Shown one piece after another: positions 45,945-59,000 of a stretch of 64,000 nt of DNA. A model generated the notes under the pieces. The model made no database searches, was not told where the DNA came from, and saw nothing but the letters and a program-made list of their open reading frames with translations. Source of the DNA: Prostheceraeus crozeri. Its lineage: Eukaryota > Platyhelminthes > Polycladida > Euryleptidae. The stretch lies in assembly GCA_907163375.1 (NCBI GenBank), contig CAJQUW010007938.1, positions 62,001-126,000 on the forward strand, read 5' to 3'. The position numbers and the translations under genes were made by a program. Within the stretch, counting starts at the first letter, position 1, and each line of letters begins with the position of its first letter.

Positions 45945-48900
45945 TCAAAATACTGAGTTAAAGTTGATTATGTCAATACATCTCCTGAATGTTGGTAGCG
46001 TGAGTTTTATTCTTTTGGGTGGAGGTATGTTTGTGTCAGGATGTCCATGTGGAAGAGATGTGTTATGTCCTATCCAACACCTCTTATCTTCCCATGCTGA
46101 AAGTGCTCGTTTCTTGAACGTGTGCGTTTTCACAGTATGAACTTGAGATTTTAAGATTGTCATATTGACAAACGTTATAGTTTTATTTTTATAGGCCTTC
46201 TTATAGGACCGATGTTTCATTTTGTGAACAATGGATTTTGATATACCTTTAGCACGCTTAATACTATCTGCACATTCTTTTAATTTCATGGAATACATTT
46301 TAGGACGGAGGAGAATCATTTCATCTATTTCCTTTCCTGCTGTTTCATCCTTAAAACAACCAAGTTTGGCTTTATTCTGTATGGAATAGAGTGGATGAGT
46401 GGGATTGTAGTTAGATGTGTCGAAATATTTTTCTAATGACTTGCCTACTTCATTAAAATTTAAATCTTTTTGAGTGGTAATTCCTAAAACGAAACTATCT
46501 GTATCACCACCCAGCAAGCGAACCTCTTTTACGAGAGGGCATGGTTTTAATATTTTGTAGAAGAGTTGATACATTTCAAGCTTGGAATAATCTAAAACGG
46601 CTTGCCCAATATAGATGGGTTTGCACAACTCAACTTCTGATTTAATCATTTTAACACCTACAATATCCTCATTGATGATGTCTCTATCAATGAAAAGAGA
46701 TGATGAGGTCAATTTGTGATATTTTTGTTCATCAACGACTAGTTTGTAGTTCATACGTTTTCTAACATCCTCCATGGTCTTTCCGAAAAGACTGTTATTC
46801 TTATATTTATAAAAATCCTTTTCAAAATTATTTTGGGCGAGTGCACGTTTTTGACTGTTACTATCTATGTAGGGTTTGAGGAAGGCTTTCTGTCTAAATT
46901 TGATAATGCGGTGAACTGACTTTAGAAGCATGCCCATTTCTAAATAGAATTTTAGTATGCAGAAGTGTACGAGATAATTTTTCTTATCATATTGGGTGAG
47001 TAAGAGTTTGCGGCATGGTTTGTACCTTGGCTGTCCACACTCTGTTAAGTTAATATGAAATTGTGACATGAATGGTGAAAACATATCTTCAGTCACTTCA
47101 CCAGATTCAGGTGCGAGTGGGAAATCAGCAGTTTTATTTTTAATGCTATTTGGATAAATGAAATCCACTTCAAAATAATATCCCCAATCACCTTCATCTG
47201 GAATCTTCAGTATGTTTGAAGGGTTGGAGTAATACTCAAGCTCATCTTGATTTAACCAACTAAACTCGGAATGAGGTAGTGGTTTAGACAGTGAACTGCC
47301 ATATAAATTATTTTGGTCATAGTACTTTAGGTGGATATGATCATCACCTACTGTTTCAGATTTTATATGATGTTTATTTACAAATGTGAGACCACCGCGT
47401 ATTCCGCGCTCAAATATATTATACATCTCCGGGTCTTGTAAGAGATGAATGGTCTCACCAGTCATTTTAAAGGCTGATTTAAAGGACATGGCTGGTAGAC
47501 TGACAAAGTGGACAGGATCTAATTTGTCTTCTTCTAATGCCACTCGTCGAAATTCCTGAAAGACATCAGCCAGCAAAATGACATCTAATTCTAAGTAAGC
47601 GATCATATAATCGCCAAACGTTTTACAATCAAATTTTAACCATGCCTCTTGAGCATGTTCATAATCTTCTACTGGACAATCTTCACCCGTCAAATCGTTT
47701 TTGAATTTGTCAATGGAAGGAAGGGTTGTTTCATTTAGTTTAGACATTGAGCTAAAATACGCATAAGGAAAGACTCCTTTGCGAGTGATTATTTCATCTG
47801 TTAAGTCTGGATAGTGTTTCTTCAAAGTTTGACTATGGGGAAGAAACTTGAGATTACGAACGAGAGAAGCTAGTGACGCTGACATGAATTGGAATGAATC
47901 TAAAAATTTTATTTCGAAGAAGACTGTCTTAATTTCTTTAGTTTTATCTACTGGTACTTTTGCTGTCATTGCCATGAATTTTTCTCTCGTTTGTGCTATT
48001 ATATTAAACTGCCACGATTTCATCTGGCTCAACCCTCCTTTTATGAGCATATGACTGTCATAGCCCTTAAAGTTATGAAAAATGACGGGTAGTACACGAC
48101 GTCTCAACCTAAGTGAAAAGTTACATTTGGAGCAGAGTGCGTTTCTAAATTTACCAGTGATGTGATCATGATCACGCACTTTCTTAATTTTATCGTCATC
48201 AAACGTCTTATGACATTTAGGACAGGATGTGCAACTTTCAAATGTTTGTTTGTCTTCATCTGACATATGTAGTGACTTACGCTGCAATTGGGAATCATAT
48301 GATTGTTGAAATTTAGCAGCTTTATCGCGAAATTCTAGAAATTTTGAAATGCAATCTTCACCTTGCCAAGTATGCATTTTGTTTTGCCTATTCCTAAAGT
48401 GGTCATGCCATACTTCATAGCAGGATATGGCTGCTGGCTTGTGGATGATATCATCAATGTAGCATTCTATGTCTGCGTAAATGACACACAGGGGACTTAA
48501 TTCGTCACCATTATCCCTATGTGAAAATATTTTATCTTTGGGCATGCGTTCCATTTGTAATTTACCTCGCCTGCACCATTCATAGTGAGTTTCAAATTTA
48601 TTTTTACTCCAAAAGGAGTGGATGCAGCGGTCGCATACAAAATGTTCACCTCTTTTAGAGTGCCCCAAGTGAGTGTACAAGCGAGAAATTTTGGGAATAC
48701 CACAGTAGTGCCATTCCTCGCTATCATCTTGTTTTACTAATAAGAGGTTGACTACACGTTCATAACAAGTTGAACGTGAATTATAGCGGGCACCCTTCAA
48801 CCCCTTCTCCCACACGTGAACGACAATTTTAATCTTATCATGTTTTTCGAACGTTTCTACATCTTTGATTTTCATGTTGTTACTATCACAACCTTCAAAG

Positions 48901-49787
48901 TCTAGTTCATCCTCCCACTGTCTATAGCTATAGGTATGATTTCGATTCGCGTTGATATCATTATAGTGAAGGATGGATAGGACTGCATATTTGAAACACT
49001 GTGATTTACAATCAACATTGATGACAGCTTTCTTATTATACAACGTTTTTGGTAGTTTAAATGTGCCTCGAGCTGCATGACTTTCTAATAGGGAAATTTT
49101 GAATATGGCTGAGTCCACACCATCAAAAATGAGAGCGCTGTCGCGTTGATTGATTTTATCTACATTTGATTTTAAACATTGAATGTGAAAATTTAGCCAA
49201 GACTCGCAGTCTACAACTTCAGTTGCGGAAGAGGAAGGAACATGAAACTGTATTCTCTCCGTCACTTGACCCGTTTGAAAATCTATCTTAATATATTTTA
49301 GTTTAAGGTAGATGAGCGCCTTCATTCTAAATTGTCTAAATTGTTGAAGAGCGCTTCGATAATGTTAGAATTTTGAAGGAGCCACTCAGGAAAATCTACT
49401 ATTTGAGTATTGGACTCCATGCAGTTGTCGCGTACTAAATTATTATGTGAAATATTAATGAGGGAGATGGTAGAGGTACCGTTGGTGTAGTGATCATTTG
49501 CATGCGTGTGTTGAAGTCTGTGCGAAGATCGCTGAAAGTGACTATCAAAAGAAAGAGGGCACAAATCGCAAGGAAAGGAGATGTCATCGTCAGAATCAAC
49601 TTCACCTCCGGAGATTGACGCCGCTTTGCGTTGACACACACGTTGTTTGATGTGTCGAAGGAGGACTGTGCTTCCTTGTAAACATATGTCCGCAGTCGGC
49701 ACATTCCCACTCGTTGCCTTGTCGCGAGAGTCCTGAGCTGGAACTCACATCACCTGAAAGAGAAATCATTCTATCATCTCTGTTCAA
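45945..49787 (-). pseudogene. Protein-primed family B DNA polymerase, Polinton type (right copy)
   Basis: Mirror copy of the polymerase at 38101-41918, with the same exonuclease motifs (YADIEC, FKGYDSH, YLELDVILLADVF), Cys/His insert, and polymerase motifs (NNLYG, NNSLFGKT, GGDTDSF). The C-terminal part includes KRALSAWEDKRCW, typical of the family's end. This copy is broken at about one or two places. No product should be assumed. Confidence 0.8.
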
Positions 49788-50200
49788 GTCTCAGTGTATT
49801 GTTACAACCTACTTTGACTCAACAACTCTAAACTTTCCTCGAGAAGGGAGGGCGTTGGTGGTGAAGTTGATGCCTGAAATTGAGGAAGATGCTATTAGCC
49901 ACACGTTTGAGGGAGATGAGTGAAGAAATTTTCAACTTACCATTTCAACGAAATCGAGTTTCAGGTTGATACTTCAACAAGATAGAGACTTCACGAGAGA
50001 GCAGTTCACTTGTACGCCTCAAATATGGAATTCGCCAGAGAACACTTCACATATATGTCACAAAGACAGAGTGAAATGACACGAATGTCACTTTACATAT
50101 ATACTTTCGTATTCATCATTCATTGGCTGTTCATTCTGATTGGTTGCTTGTTGATACTTAAGAATTAGAAAACATTTCAAAGTTATTATTCACAGTCAAC
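49788..50200. promoter_or_regulatory. Divergent promoter region, mirror copy
   Basis: Mirror of 37690-38100, with the same TATA-like and CCAAT-type words in inverted order, lying between the polymerase (minus) and the 148-residue gene (plus). Confidence 0.4.
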
Positions 50201-50647
50201 ATGACAAGCCCTCCGACAACACCAAGCACAAAATTCTCTTCTCCATCCTCAACACCAAAGGCGCTCGTTGCACCAAACGCTCCAACGAAGGGGAAGGTAG
50301 AGAAGGTGTACCGACTGGACAATATCCGAAAGTTGTCATTACCAGCGGACAACGAAGAGAGTGTATGTGAGAGGGAGTGTCCCGACTTAACAGGCGTGAG
50401 GTGGAAGTATCTCCAGTACGATACTGACGATGTGATGGAGATCACCAGCACCAAATTCCTCCACCAATTATGGGAGTGGTACACCCCCAACTCCCAGCCA
50501 CGAACTATGGCGGAGTGGGAGTATATCGACAAAGTGAGGCTCGCAGTGGAAGAACGATTAAAGCAAGTGAACTGTTTTTGTTATCTATGTGAAGCCAGAC
50601 TCTGGGACGATATTGACGATGAAGACCTTTTGAAATACATGCCATAA
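50201..50647 (+). CDS. Unknown 148-residue protein (right copy)
   Basis: Same protein as 37243-37689 on the opposite strand: a Thr/Ser/Pro-rich start, CERECPDL, FLHQLWEWY and a CFCYLCEAR end. It looks whole. The family is unknown. Confidence 0.55.
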   Translation: MTSPPTTPSTKFSSPSSTPKALVAPNAPTKGKVEKVYRLDNIRKLSLPADNEESVCERECPDLTGVRWKYLQYDTDDVMEITSTKFLHQLWEWYTPNSQPRTMAEWEYIDKVRLAVEERLKQVNCFCYLCEARLWDDIDDEDLLKYMP

Positions 50648-50696
50648 TAAATTTTTATTTCGTATTATCTTTGCTTTCATACTGACTTACTTGAAC

Positions 50697-51105
50697 GGGG
50701 CTTCAGTGGATGATTTAACCATGTATACTTTTTCATTTGGAAATAGTAGCACGCTTAGTCTAACTTGTAAATCTTAAAACATTTCATATGGGCGATGATG
50801 ATAGGTGAAATAGTGTCAAATAAAATTAAGATAGCTTACACTTCTGATACAGGGATAGCGATCGACTGCGATCCATGTGTAAAGAGCTTGTTAGACTACG
50901 GATGGGCTTAAGTGGATGATTTAAACATGTATACTTTTTCATTTGGAAATAGTAGCACGTTAGTCTAACTTGTAAATCTTAAAACATTTCATATGGGCGG
51001 TGATGATAGATGAAATAGTGTCAAATAAAATTAAGATAGCTTACACTTCTGATATAGGGATAGCAATCGACTGCGATCCATGTGTAAAGAGCTTGTTAGA
51101 CTACG
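50697..51105. repeat. 205 bp tandem duplication, mirror copy
   Basis: Mirror of 36784-37192. Both copies of the duplication are present in both arms, so the tandem event is older than the inverted duplication, or the arms are one sequence read twice. Confidence 0.8.
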
Positions 51106-51447
51106 GAAGAGAGAAGTGTGTTATGTTGCGTGTGGCGCGTGAGTGTCCTCCCATTTCATTCCATTCATCAATTCGTCTCATTGATAGAGACAGGTAGAAC
51201 TCATGGTTCTCATAACGTATGCAATGGAAAGTTTTAGGCAACCTTCGACAGTTGGCTAAATGTCGCCCTGACGCGAATGCATACTACGTTGAGACAGAGG
51301 CAATCACTTGCAAACATGACGCAGAGAGGTTAAACAAGATTGACCATTGCCGAATGTCCCTTGCGGTATACATAGCTACGGGTTTCACCGCCGCCCTTTA
51401 CAGGAACGCCCGTCGAAAGGAAGTATTACACCGAACTTCATTGCAAC

Positions 51448-52107
51448 GTTCAAGTTGACTGATAGCAGATTCAACTTAATGATAGTATTCGCCAGTCCGA
51501 AGACTGCCCAGGGCAAACCGCATGGAGCTTCTATCATGTCTTGCCCCATGGTGGCCCTTAAGAGAGCCGATGGTTCGTTCTCGGGGACGTGAATTTGACT
51601 ATTGACTGGAATAGTCAATGGGTATGACGCTTAGGTTGTCATAAACCCTATACCGCCTCAGCCGTGGTGGTGCATCTGGCACCTTTCGGATGCGGGTGGT
51701 TTTAGGAGTCCACACCCCATCCGTCCAAATGATCTTCTTGATCTTCCCCTTCTTCTCATCCTCTTCATCCCACTCGTCGAGGATGATGAAGTTGGGAATG
51801 CCGTTGTCTTCATCGGTGAAGACGGGAATGTTGTCGGCAGATGTCGCTTCCATCGTGACTTCAAATTGAATGAGAAGCGCTACAATCTTCTGGCTTATAT
51901 AGGGTTTTCAACAATGAATTGCTCAACAGCGAATCAGAATGCTTCAGGGATAGCAATCGACTGCATAATGTTCAAGTTGACTGATAGCAGATTCAACTTA
52001 ATGATAGTATTCGCCAGTCCGAAGACTGCCCAGGGCAAACCCCGTGGAGGTTCTATCATGTCTTGCCCCTAGGTGGCCCTTAAGAGAGCCGATGGTTCGT
52101 TCTCGGG
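51448..52107. repeat. 138 bp direct-repeat pair, mirror copy
   Basis: Mirror of the repeats at 35782-35919 and 36304-36441, again bracketing the 84-codon gene (51599-51853). Confidence 0.8.
51599..51853 (-). CDS. Small acidic-then-basic protein (right copy)
   Basis: Same 84-residue protein as 36036-36290, with the TATA box at about 51895-51901. It looks whole; the family is unknown. Confidence 0.5.
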   Translation of the reverse strand: MEATSADNIPVFTDEDNGIPNFIILDEWDEEDEKKGKIKKIIWTDGVWTPKTTRIRKVPDAPPRLRRYRVYDNLSVIPIDYSSQ

Positions 52108-52207
52108 AGTGACGTGATGGGGTGGTGAAGGCGGGCAAAGATCTGCAATGAAAATGATATGTGTTAGAATAGGATATACTATCTTATTTACTTTTTCACT
52201 TACCAAG

Positions 52208-53398
52208 TTAGTCATCCTTAGGCAGTCTCGCGGGCTTCCTGATTGAAAATTTGTGGAGATGGCCGCGCATTCTCAGGCTGGCATGCAGACACTTCTTGCT
52301 CGGATGACCGTTGTAACATAGGATGGACTCGTCGAGGCTTTTATTTACTAATACTTCGCCGGCCAAATGATTGTCCCGAATAGGGATGTGGAATTCAAAC
52401 AAGCGATCCTCATTCACACGCTCCCACTCATCCCTCATGCGCTCCAACTTCTCATACGCCTGCCTCTCATCACCCCGCCGAGCCACAGTCCTCTCCAACT
52501 CAACATTCTTCGCTCTCAACACACTCATCTCCTTCATCATCGCCTCAAACTTCGCCTCTGCATCTCTCATTCTTCTCTCCGCAGCACTCGCCCTCTTCTC
52601 ACACGCATCATTCTTCTCTTCCAACTCTCGCGTCTTATTCTTCAAATCAGTCACACAACGCCTCATTCTAATGTTTTCATCCGCCACCTCCTTCGACTTC
52701 AAATCCTTCTTTTTCAACTCATCCAACTCCTTCACAACTTCATCCTTCACTTTCTTCAAACTCTCAAACTTATTCACTAACAACTCATGCGCCATCTGCT
52801 GCGAAACATGTCTCTTCTCTTCATCCTTCAACCACCTCGCCGACTGCACACGAATCCCACCACTCTTCACTTTTGGGGAAGATGAGCTCTTCGGGGGGTC
52901 GGTGATGACGATGTCGGACACCTCCGATGACGAAGAGCTCAACTTCCTCACACGCTTCCTCACACGCTCCCTATCTAAATCCACATCATCCTCATCATCA
53001 CTCTCAAGCACTCTCTTCCGCTGCTCAATCTCACCCTCCAACGACGCAACCGCTCTCGCCAACTCATCATTCTCAACAACATTCTCAACAACATTCTCAA
53101 CAACATTCTCAACAACATTCGCAACATTCGCCAACATTCGCTCCCTCTCTTCCACAATCAACTGTGTAAATCTCAAATCAGTCACTAAACCACCACTACA
53201 GTCAGCATGCACTCTGTAGAAACGCGCCTCATCCTCATCACCCTTCAGCACTCTACACTTCACGCACGCAACCCTATTCAAGACAATCATGTGGCCGGTG
53301 CCCGCCTTCTTGACGTGAGCCTTGGCGTCCGCACTGCGATTAACTCGTCCACAAGAGCACATTTTGATATGATACTTTCGATTTTTGTCGTTGGCCAT
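52208..53398 (-). CDS. Coiled-coil protein of the Polinton-like element (right copy)
   Basis: Mirror of 34491-35681: Cys/His patch, VVEN repeats, Ser-rich linker, long coiled coil and globular tail. It differs from the left copy by very few residues. The start is placed at the ATG after the acceptor-like site, as for the left copy. It looks whole; function unknown. Confidence 0.6.
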   Translation of the reverse strand: MANDKNRKYHIKMCSCGRVNRSADAKAHVKKAGTGHMIVLNRVACVKCRVLKGDEDEARFYRVHADCSGGLVTDLRFTQLIVEERERMLANVANVVENVVENVVENVVENDELARAVASLEGEIEQRKRVLESDDEDDVDLDRERVRKRVRKLSSSSSEVSDIVITDPPKSSSSPKVKSGGIRVQSARWLKDEEKRHVSQQMAHELLVNKFESLKKVKDEVVKELDELKKKDLKSKEVADENIRMRRCVTDLKNKTRELEEKNDACEKRASAAERRMRDAEAKFEAMMKEMSVLRAKNVELERTVARRGDERQAYEKLERMRDEWERVNEDRLFEFHIPIRDNHLAGEVLVNKSLDESILCYNGHPSKKCLHASLRMRGHLHKFSIRKPARLPKDD

Positions 53399-54297
53399 GC
53401 CTGATTTATCGTTAGCTGTAAGATAATGAAATTTGTATAAGTTTGGAATCATGTAGTACAGTCATATTCCTAAAGAGTGTAGTGAGTGGCACTCGATCCC
53501 GTCGACAGCCCGAAGGCCTTGTACTGATCACTAGGGAAGTGAGAGATCTTCCCCGATACCCGCTCTTTACAGCTGAAGACATCATTGTCACTGCCCCGAA
53601 GTGTAACAGAACGCCGAGTCAAAGGTAGTGATCAGTAGCTGGGATCTAACCCCTCAAAGCTGCCTTAGACTTAGTTAAATTTCAAATCTGATAGCAGATT
53701 TGAACTCAGGATACTTGAAAACCTTAGTCTATATGATAAAACTTTGAAAAAAGTGAAAATTAAGAATTTTTAAAAAATTCCGCATTTTACTACTCATACT
53801 ACTTTTAAAAAATTTTATCAGTAGTAAAGACACTATCAAACTCTATCATACAAACTTTGAAGTAGCAAGATAGCTTGCCTACTTCAAAAGATAGAGTCCT
53901 TTGCACCCGATATCGGGAGCTCAGAGCGACGACCGTCGCTTACCTCGTCTTTCGATGAAGTGATCAGACTTACGTTGTCGGGGGTTTATATATGCTCGGA
54001 AGAAAACTTAAAATGGCTCTATCTCCGAAAGTATTCATCGTAGCGACATCCGGTTTGTTGCAAACGATTTGTCTCATCATTCTTTACAATATGACACCTG
54101 AACCATTCTCATATGACCACGGGAAGTTGGTCCGCCAGCACATGTCCATGTAACATGCCACAAGTGAAAAAATTCCTAAGTGTGAGAGCTCCAGTGTGGT
54201 GAAAATTTTGAAAAATTTAAAACTTCCGAATTTTGACCTGGGACCTTAACCAAAGTTTGTTTCAAGAAATTTTGTCCGAACGAGGGGGGGGACGTCA

Positions 54298-55214
54298 GCG
54301 AAATTTGATGAAAAATGTTTTGGTGACGGTCCCAGGTCGAAATTCCACACTTTGGAAAATTTTCAAAATTTTACCCATACAAAGTCACTCTGACACTTAG
54401 GATTTTTTCAGGTAAGCGAGCTCCGACCTAAAATCTTGTAACCGCTCTAACTTTTGAACGAAGACAGATAGGAACAAGCCGATTGTTTCACTGAATTTGT
54501 CTCACTCTTAGCTTTCAAACGAGCTATCGCACGACAAAATCCGTCCACTAGAAGCCAAAATCGAAGCAAGCTGTCCAGAGCTGTCCAGAGGGGGGGGGAC
54601 GTCAGCCGAAAATTTTTTCTCTCCGATTTCGCTGGAAACATCCTTCCTAACCCAAAATTTCACGTAGATTCCGAATCTGGACTCCGTTTTCTCATCCGAT
54701 GCTTCGTTTGGGCGCTACACACCAAAACGTCCCACATTCTATGTCAAAATTTTGAAGAAACAGTTTTTCTCGCCGATTGCCTTGAAACTCACCCTACCGA
54801 TGCAGAATTTCACGCTGAATCCGAATCTGACCTCCGTTTTCTCATCCGACCACTCCTTCCACTCGAAACAACCCATTTTACAACCCAACATTCAGCAGAT
54901 TGCACCAAAAACATCACACACTATAGCCTCAAGACTAATCCTGGCGGTCGCCCACGTCAACCTAGACGGTCGCCCACGTCCACCAGGCGGTCGGACCCAC
55001 TCACCCGAGTCTCACACTCTGTCGTTGCAGAGGGGGGGGGGACGTCAGCGACCTCTCGCGATGGCGGCCAACCTGGCCGGCACATCACGACACTGTCGTT
55101 CCAGAGGGGGGGGGGGACGTCAGCGACCTCTCGCGATGGCGGCCAACCTGGCCGGCACATCACGACACTGTCGTTCCAGAGGGGGGGGGGACTCAGCCCA
55201 CGACGGCGGCCATC
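54298..55214. repeat. Repeat block of the right arm
   Basis: This block holds one copy of the 298 bp unit (about 54298-54594, with a small partial duplication of GCTGTCCAGA at its edge), the degenerate 150 bp pair, and the GC-rich poly-G (mirror of poly-C) block at 54940-55214. The left arm has three copies of the 298 bp unit and one more 22 bp unit. Confidence 0.75.
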
Positions 55215-55250
55215 TTGCGCTATCCAGAAGTGGAGTTTTGCTTACTACTA

Positions 55251-56022
55251 TACCCTTAGATATGTTGATGTTTGCCATGTATAAGCTTTCCGAAATTGTT
55301 TGGGTTATTCTTTGAAATTAAACAATGATCTGAGACATTTTTTTACAAACTAATAAGTTATCTGGATGCGGCGCGATCGAAGGGTCTTAATTTTCTATGA
55401 TGCTCAGTTAATGTAATGGGAAGAAAGTCGTTAATCTGGCCCTCCGGTCGGTTTGCCTCTGTTCATGACAATCCATGCTTGAGTGGCGATTTCAATAGCA
55501 GAAAGTCGTCAACCACGCGCTTACATTCTCTCGCTGCGATAAACACTAACCTATCACACCCGAAAGTAACCCTCCTCTTCATTCGATGGTTGAGAGCTAT
55601 TGATGGGCGAGGCGTGATCAAGACCCCTATTACGGACAAACAATCACGCACGAGTAATTCTTGAATTCAGCTATGAGTAATCGTCGTGCACTAAAGAGGC
55701 CTGCGTGGCGTAAGACGAGTCCCATCAGTTTCATTTTGAAATTATGTTGTCCGTGGCCTTCATCCTAACGAATTGGTCGTCAATTCGGTCACGATTTCCC
55801 GTTTCAGTGCTGCAGTTTCCTGGAGTCGAAGGCCCAAAGTCAATCAACTACACGGGAAGCTTGAGTGGATAAAGACATGTGGGACATTCTGCTTTGTCAA
55901 TGCCATTCAAAATTGATAGTGTTCCCACGGTCTTCACATTGCCTGTAAGCCCGGCGCGAAACTACGTTGTTGTCGAAGCCATGTATGTATTACTTTAGTC
56001 AGCTTGGAAAAAAAAAACACTT
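55251..56022. other. Flank, mirror of 31268-32023
   Basis: No gene. Matches the left flank with many scattered small differences. The drop in arm identity begins at 55250. Confidence 0.5.
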
Positions 56023-59000
56023 AACCGCCCGAGATTGACCCGTTTTTGGCTAAAACATGCTGGATGCCTGTATCAGGATAAAATCCTATCAAGAACTTTC
56101 ATACAGAATTCACAGAAAATGGTCTTTTTGGTGTAAGATTAACTAAATTAATAATATATAGCATTGTACAGAGTGGGTAAAGTATATATAAAATTACTCT
56201 GAATAGTATTTGGAATTGTACATGGTAAAATCGATGATCCATGATCGTGGATAAAATACATAATTAAAAGAGCGTTTTCATGTAGAGAAGACTTTCATGT
56301 TTGAGTTGATACCGAACTTTACTAATTAATATTGATGCTGTATGAAGTAAAAATGCATTTAAAATTACTCAAAGAATCGCTCATGGATAAAACATCGATG
56401 ATTCCTGGATATCGACATATGAACATTTATAGGGCCTATACACGACTTATGGAAATCTGCATTGTCTACATTATTTCGTGTGTTTTATATATGCCCTTAT
56501 TTATATTTTGATGAAATGGTGTGCATAAAAAGATATTCAGGGATCATTCACTTCTCTCTCTCTTTCTCACCTCGTTCCCCTTTTCTTCTTCTTTTCTACT
56601 CATTTTTTCATCATCTTTCACTTTAGTCACTACTGTACACTGTAGCTACAATAGCAAACAACATCAGTCAATGTGACGAACAGTGTCAACAATCTTAGGC
56701 CTCACATGAATCTCATTTCCAATATTATGCAAATTCTGATCGTCACACATTTTCTTCTCAATTGAAGCATTATATGAAGTTCTAAGTTCCACACCGTGGC
56801 GCATCAGAATGTTCGACTTTGATCATTTTGCTCGATTGTTCGCTAAATTACTTATCTAGTACGTTGCAAAAACTTTGATTAAAATCAAGATTGTAACTGT
56901 AGCAAACAATTGAATAAGTGTCTCGCTCAGTCTGCGTAATCGTTATCTCGCTCTCTAATTTCCGTCACTAGGTTAAGGAAATATCGCACGCGCACGCAGC
57001 CTGGGATGGGGGAAGGTCGGTCACATTGTAGGCAGCCTGGTCGTTGGCAGCTATCTTGTTTTTTTATTGTTGCGAGCATGAGCGCTACGATTAGTTTCTA
57101 CGCGGCGAGTGTTGATACAGTGACTCATGGGCGTCCCTGCATAATAATTATTGTTCCACCCATCACGGGGACCACGAATTAAATATTTTGTTTCTCTGCT
57201 TCGGTTGATATCTAGAGTTGGCTTAATACCGAAAGGGACGGACATTGAGGCACCCTTTTAGGTGCGCAAAAAGGAATTCCTAATTGTTACAGAGATAGGA
57301 AAAAAGTTCGTGCTACGCTTGCGGCTTAATGTGAGTTCCCGCGAAGTGCTTCGATTGCAAAATTCCTTCAGATTCGCGAATTCCGATCACTTACGCACAA
57401 GTTTATATCCATAATGCATGACCCTTCGATCATTATTAAAGAAAGTAGCAGGCGTTCGAACATTAGTTCACTTGCGGTTTTGTCCACATCCTCTCCTCGG
57501 CATTGCTCACTGTATAGTGCATACATTGAATCGAAGCCAGGCATCGAATGTGTGTTTTGGTGTGTGCGAAGTGATTATCATCAGCTCGCACGATCTTCAC
57601 TGGCTCTTTTGTCTTAGCGACAGCTTATTGTTTGCCATTTCACTAGAAGCGATACACGATTATCATCGAGAAGGAGCAGTTGACTAATTTCTGTGCCATT
57701 TCGAATAGGTTACATATACTCTTCCTTTTAGTGTAAACCGAAGCGCGGCTGATGAATTCTAGTTCAGTGCGTGGACTGATAGTGCGAGGTTGTGCGCTCT
57801 TCGTTCTGTGCCCCTTGTTAAGGTGCTTAATATTACAAAGTCAGCGCATCAGAGGATATTTACTTGACGCACCTTTTATTTATATCGTCTTCGTTTTTTA
57901 TTTTCTTACGTAGTTTTCATGCAAACATGGAGCAAATTCAAAATTTGAACACTCGCAGGTAGTCAGTGCGTTTCTGTCCACTCAATTAGCCAGCAATTTT
58001 CCTTTGATTTGTGCATCAGAATTAAAAATTCATCTCTTTGTATCAAACCGCAGAAAAAGGGTAAGCGTCTAAAAGGTGTTCAAATTTATTTTGTCAAAAC
58101 TTACAGCATTTAATCCCGAAAACAAAATAAAGGAAAGATTTGGTCATATTTGATACAATCGATTAATCAAAAGTTGGTTTATTTGACCATGAACCGTAGA
58201 GCTCATTTCTATGACTATAAGCTTCTCCTTATTAATTTTGCAAAATACTAGATACTGCAATACTTTGAAAGCTATAGCGTCTTACTTAATTTAATTTACT
58301 GGCATCAACAAAAATTATGTTCAATTCCTCCGGATATCTTAGCAGCACATTTTGGGGAATCTTACAATATACCTACAAACCTAGCTAATCAATAACTCCT
58401 AAAATGTGCCTGCTAATGAGGATTTCTAGCATATTGAATTCAAAGTGCAAAAGTCTTGGGCATTTGACTCTTTTGTGTGATTGGAAACAACCCCAAACTA
58501 AGACATTTCTTGAATTAACCTGCGATGTGCGCTTGCTTTATCAGTTTCACGACGAAGTTTTCGTTGCTCACACGAACAAAAGTTGTTTCTGTCGTGAAAA
58601 GTATCTTAATCAAATGGTAACTATATTGAAATGGTTAATAACTGCTTTTTAAATTCGTCAATTCTGATTGCTTTGGAAAAAGCACAAAAATCTGGGATGT
58701 TGAGCAAAATATGTTGCATGCTAGCAAAATATGAGCATGATGAACTTAAATTCACGCATTAAAACCATTACAAATTAGCACTTCAATAGTGGCTTAGACT
58801 TTGCTTATGGCAATCAAATATTTGGATGAAAAGTAATTGAAAAAAATTTTTGAAACAATTGGACCTGGTATAAGGATTAAAAAATCTATTCCCTGTGACT
58901 ACAAAAAATTTAGTAGGAGAAATTTTATTATCAATGCGGACAAAAACCTATTGAGCTATTCGATTTTGCTTAGTTATGACAATTTATATCTTGTTTCGGA

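Larger units (their letters stand above)
43977..55250 (-). mobile_element. Polinton-like element, partial, right arm copy
   Basis: Mirror copy of 32024-43910 with the same gene order. Some parts that look broken on one side look whole on the other. It has fewer copies of the 298 bp and 22 bp repeats, so this arm is about 616 bp shorter. It is a fossil; its age would be very young if the duplication is real. Confidence 0.6.

Noticed and set aside
32024-55250. The inner 23 kb as a single element with 12 kb terminal inverted repeats
   Set aside because: The inverted match continues far outside this block on both sides, and the axis cuts a gene, so the palindrome is not the element's own terminal repeat.
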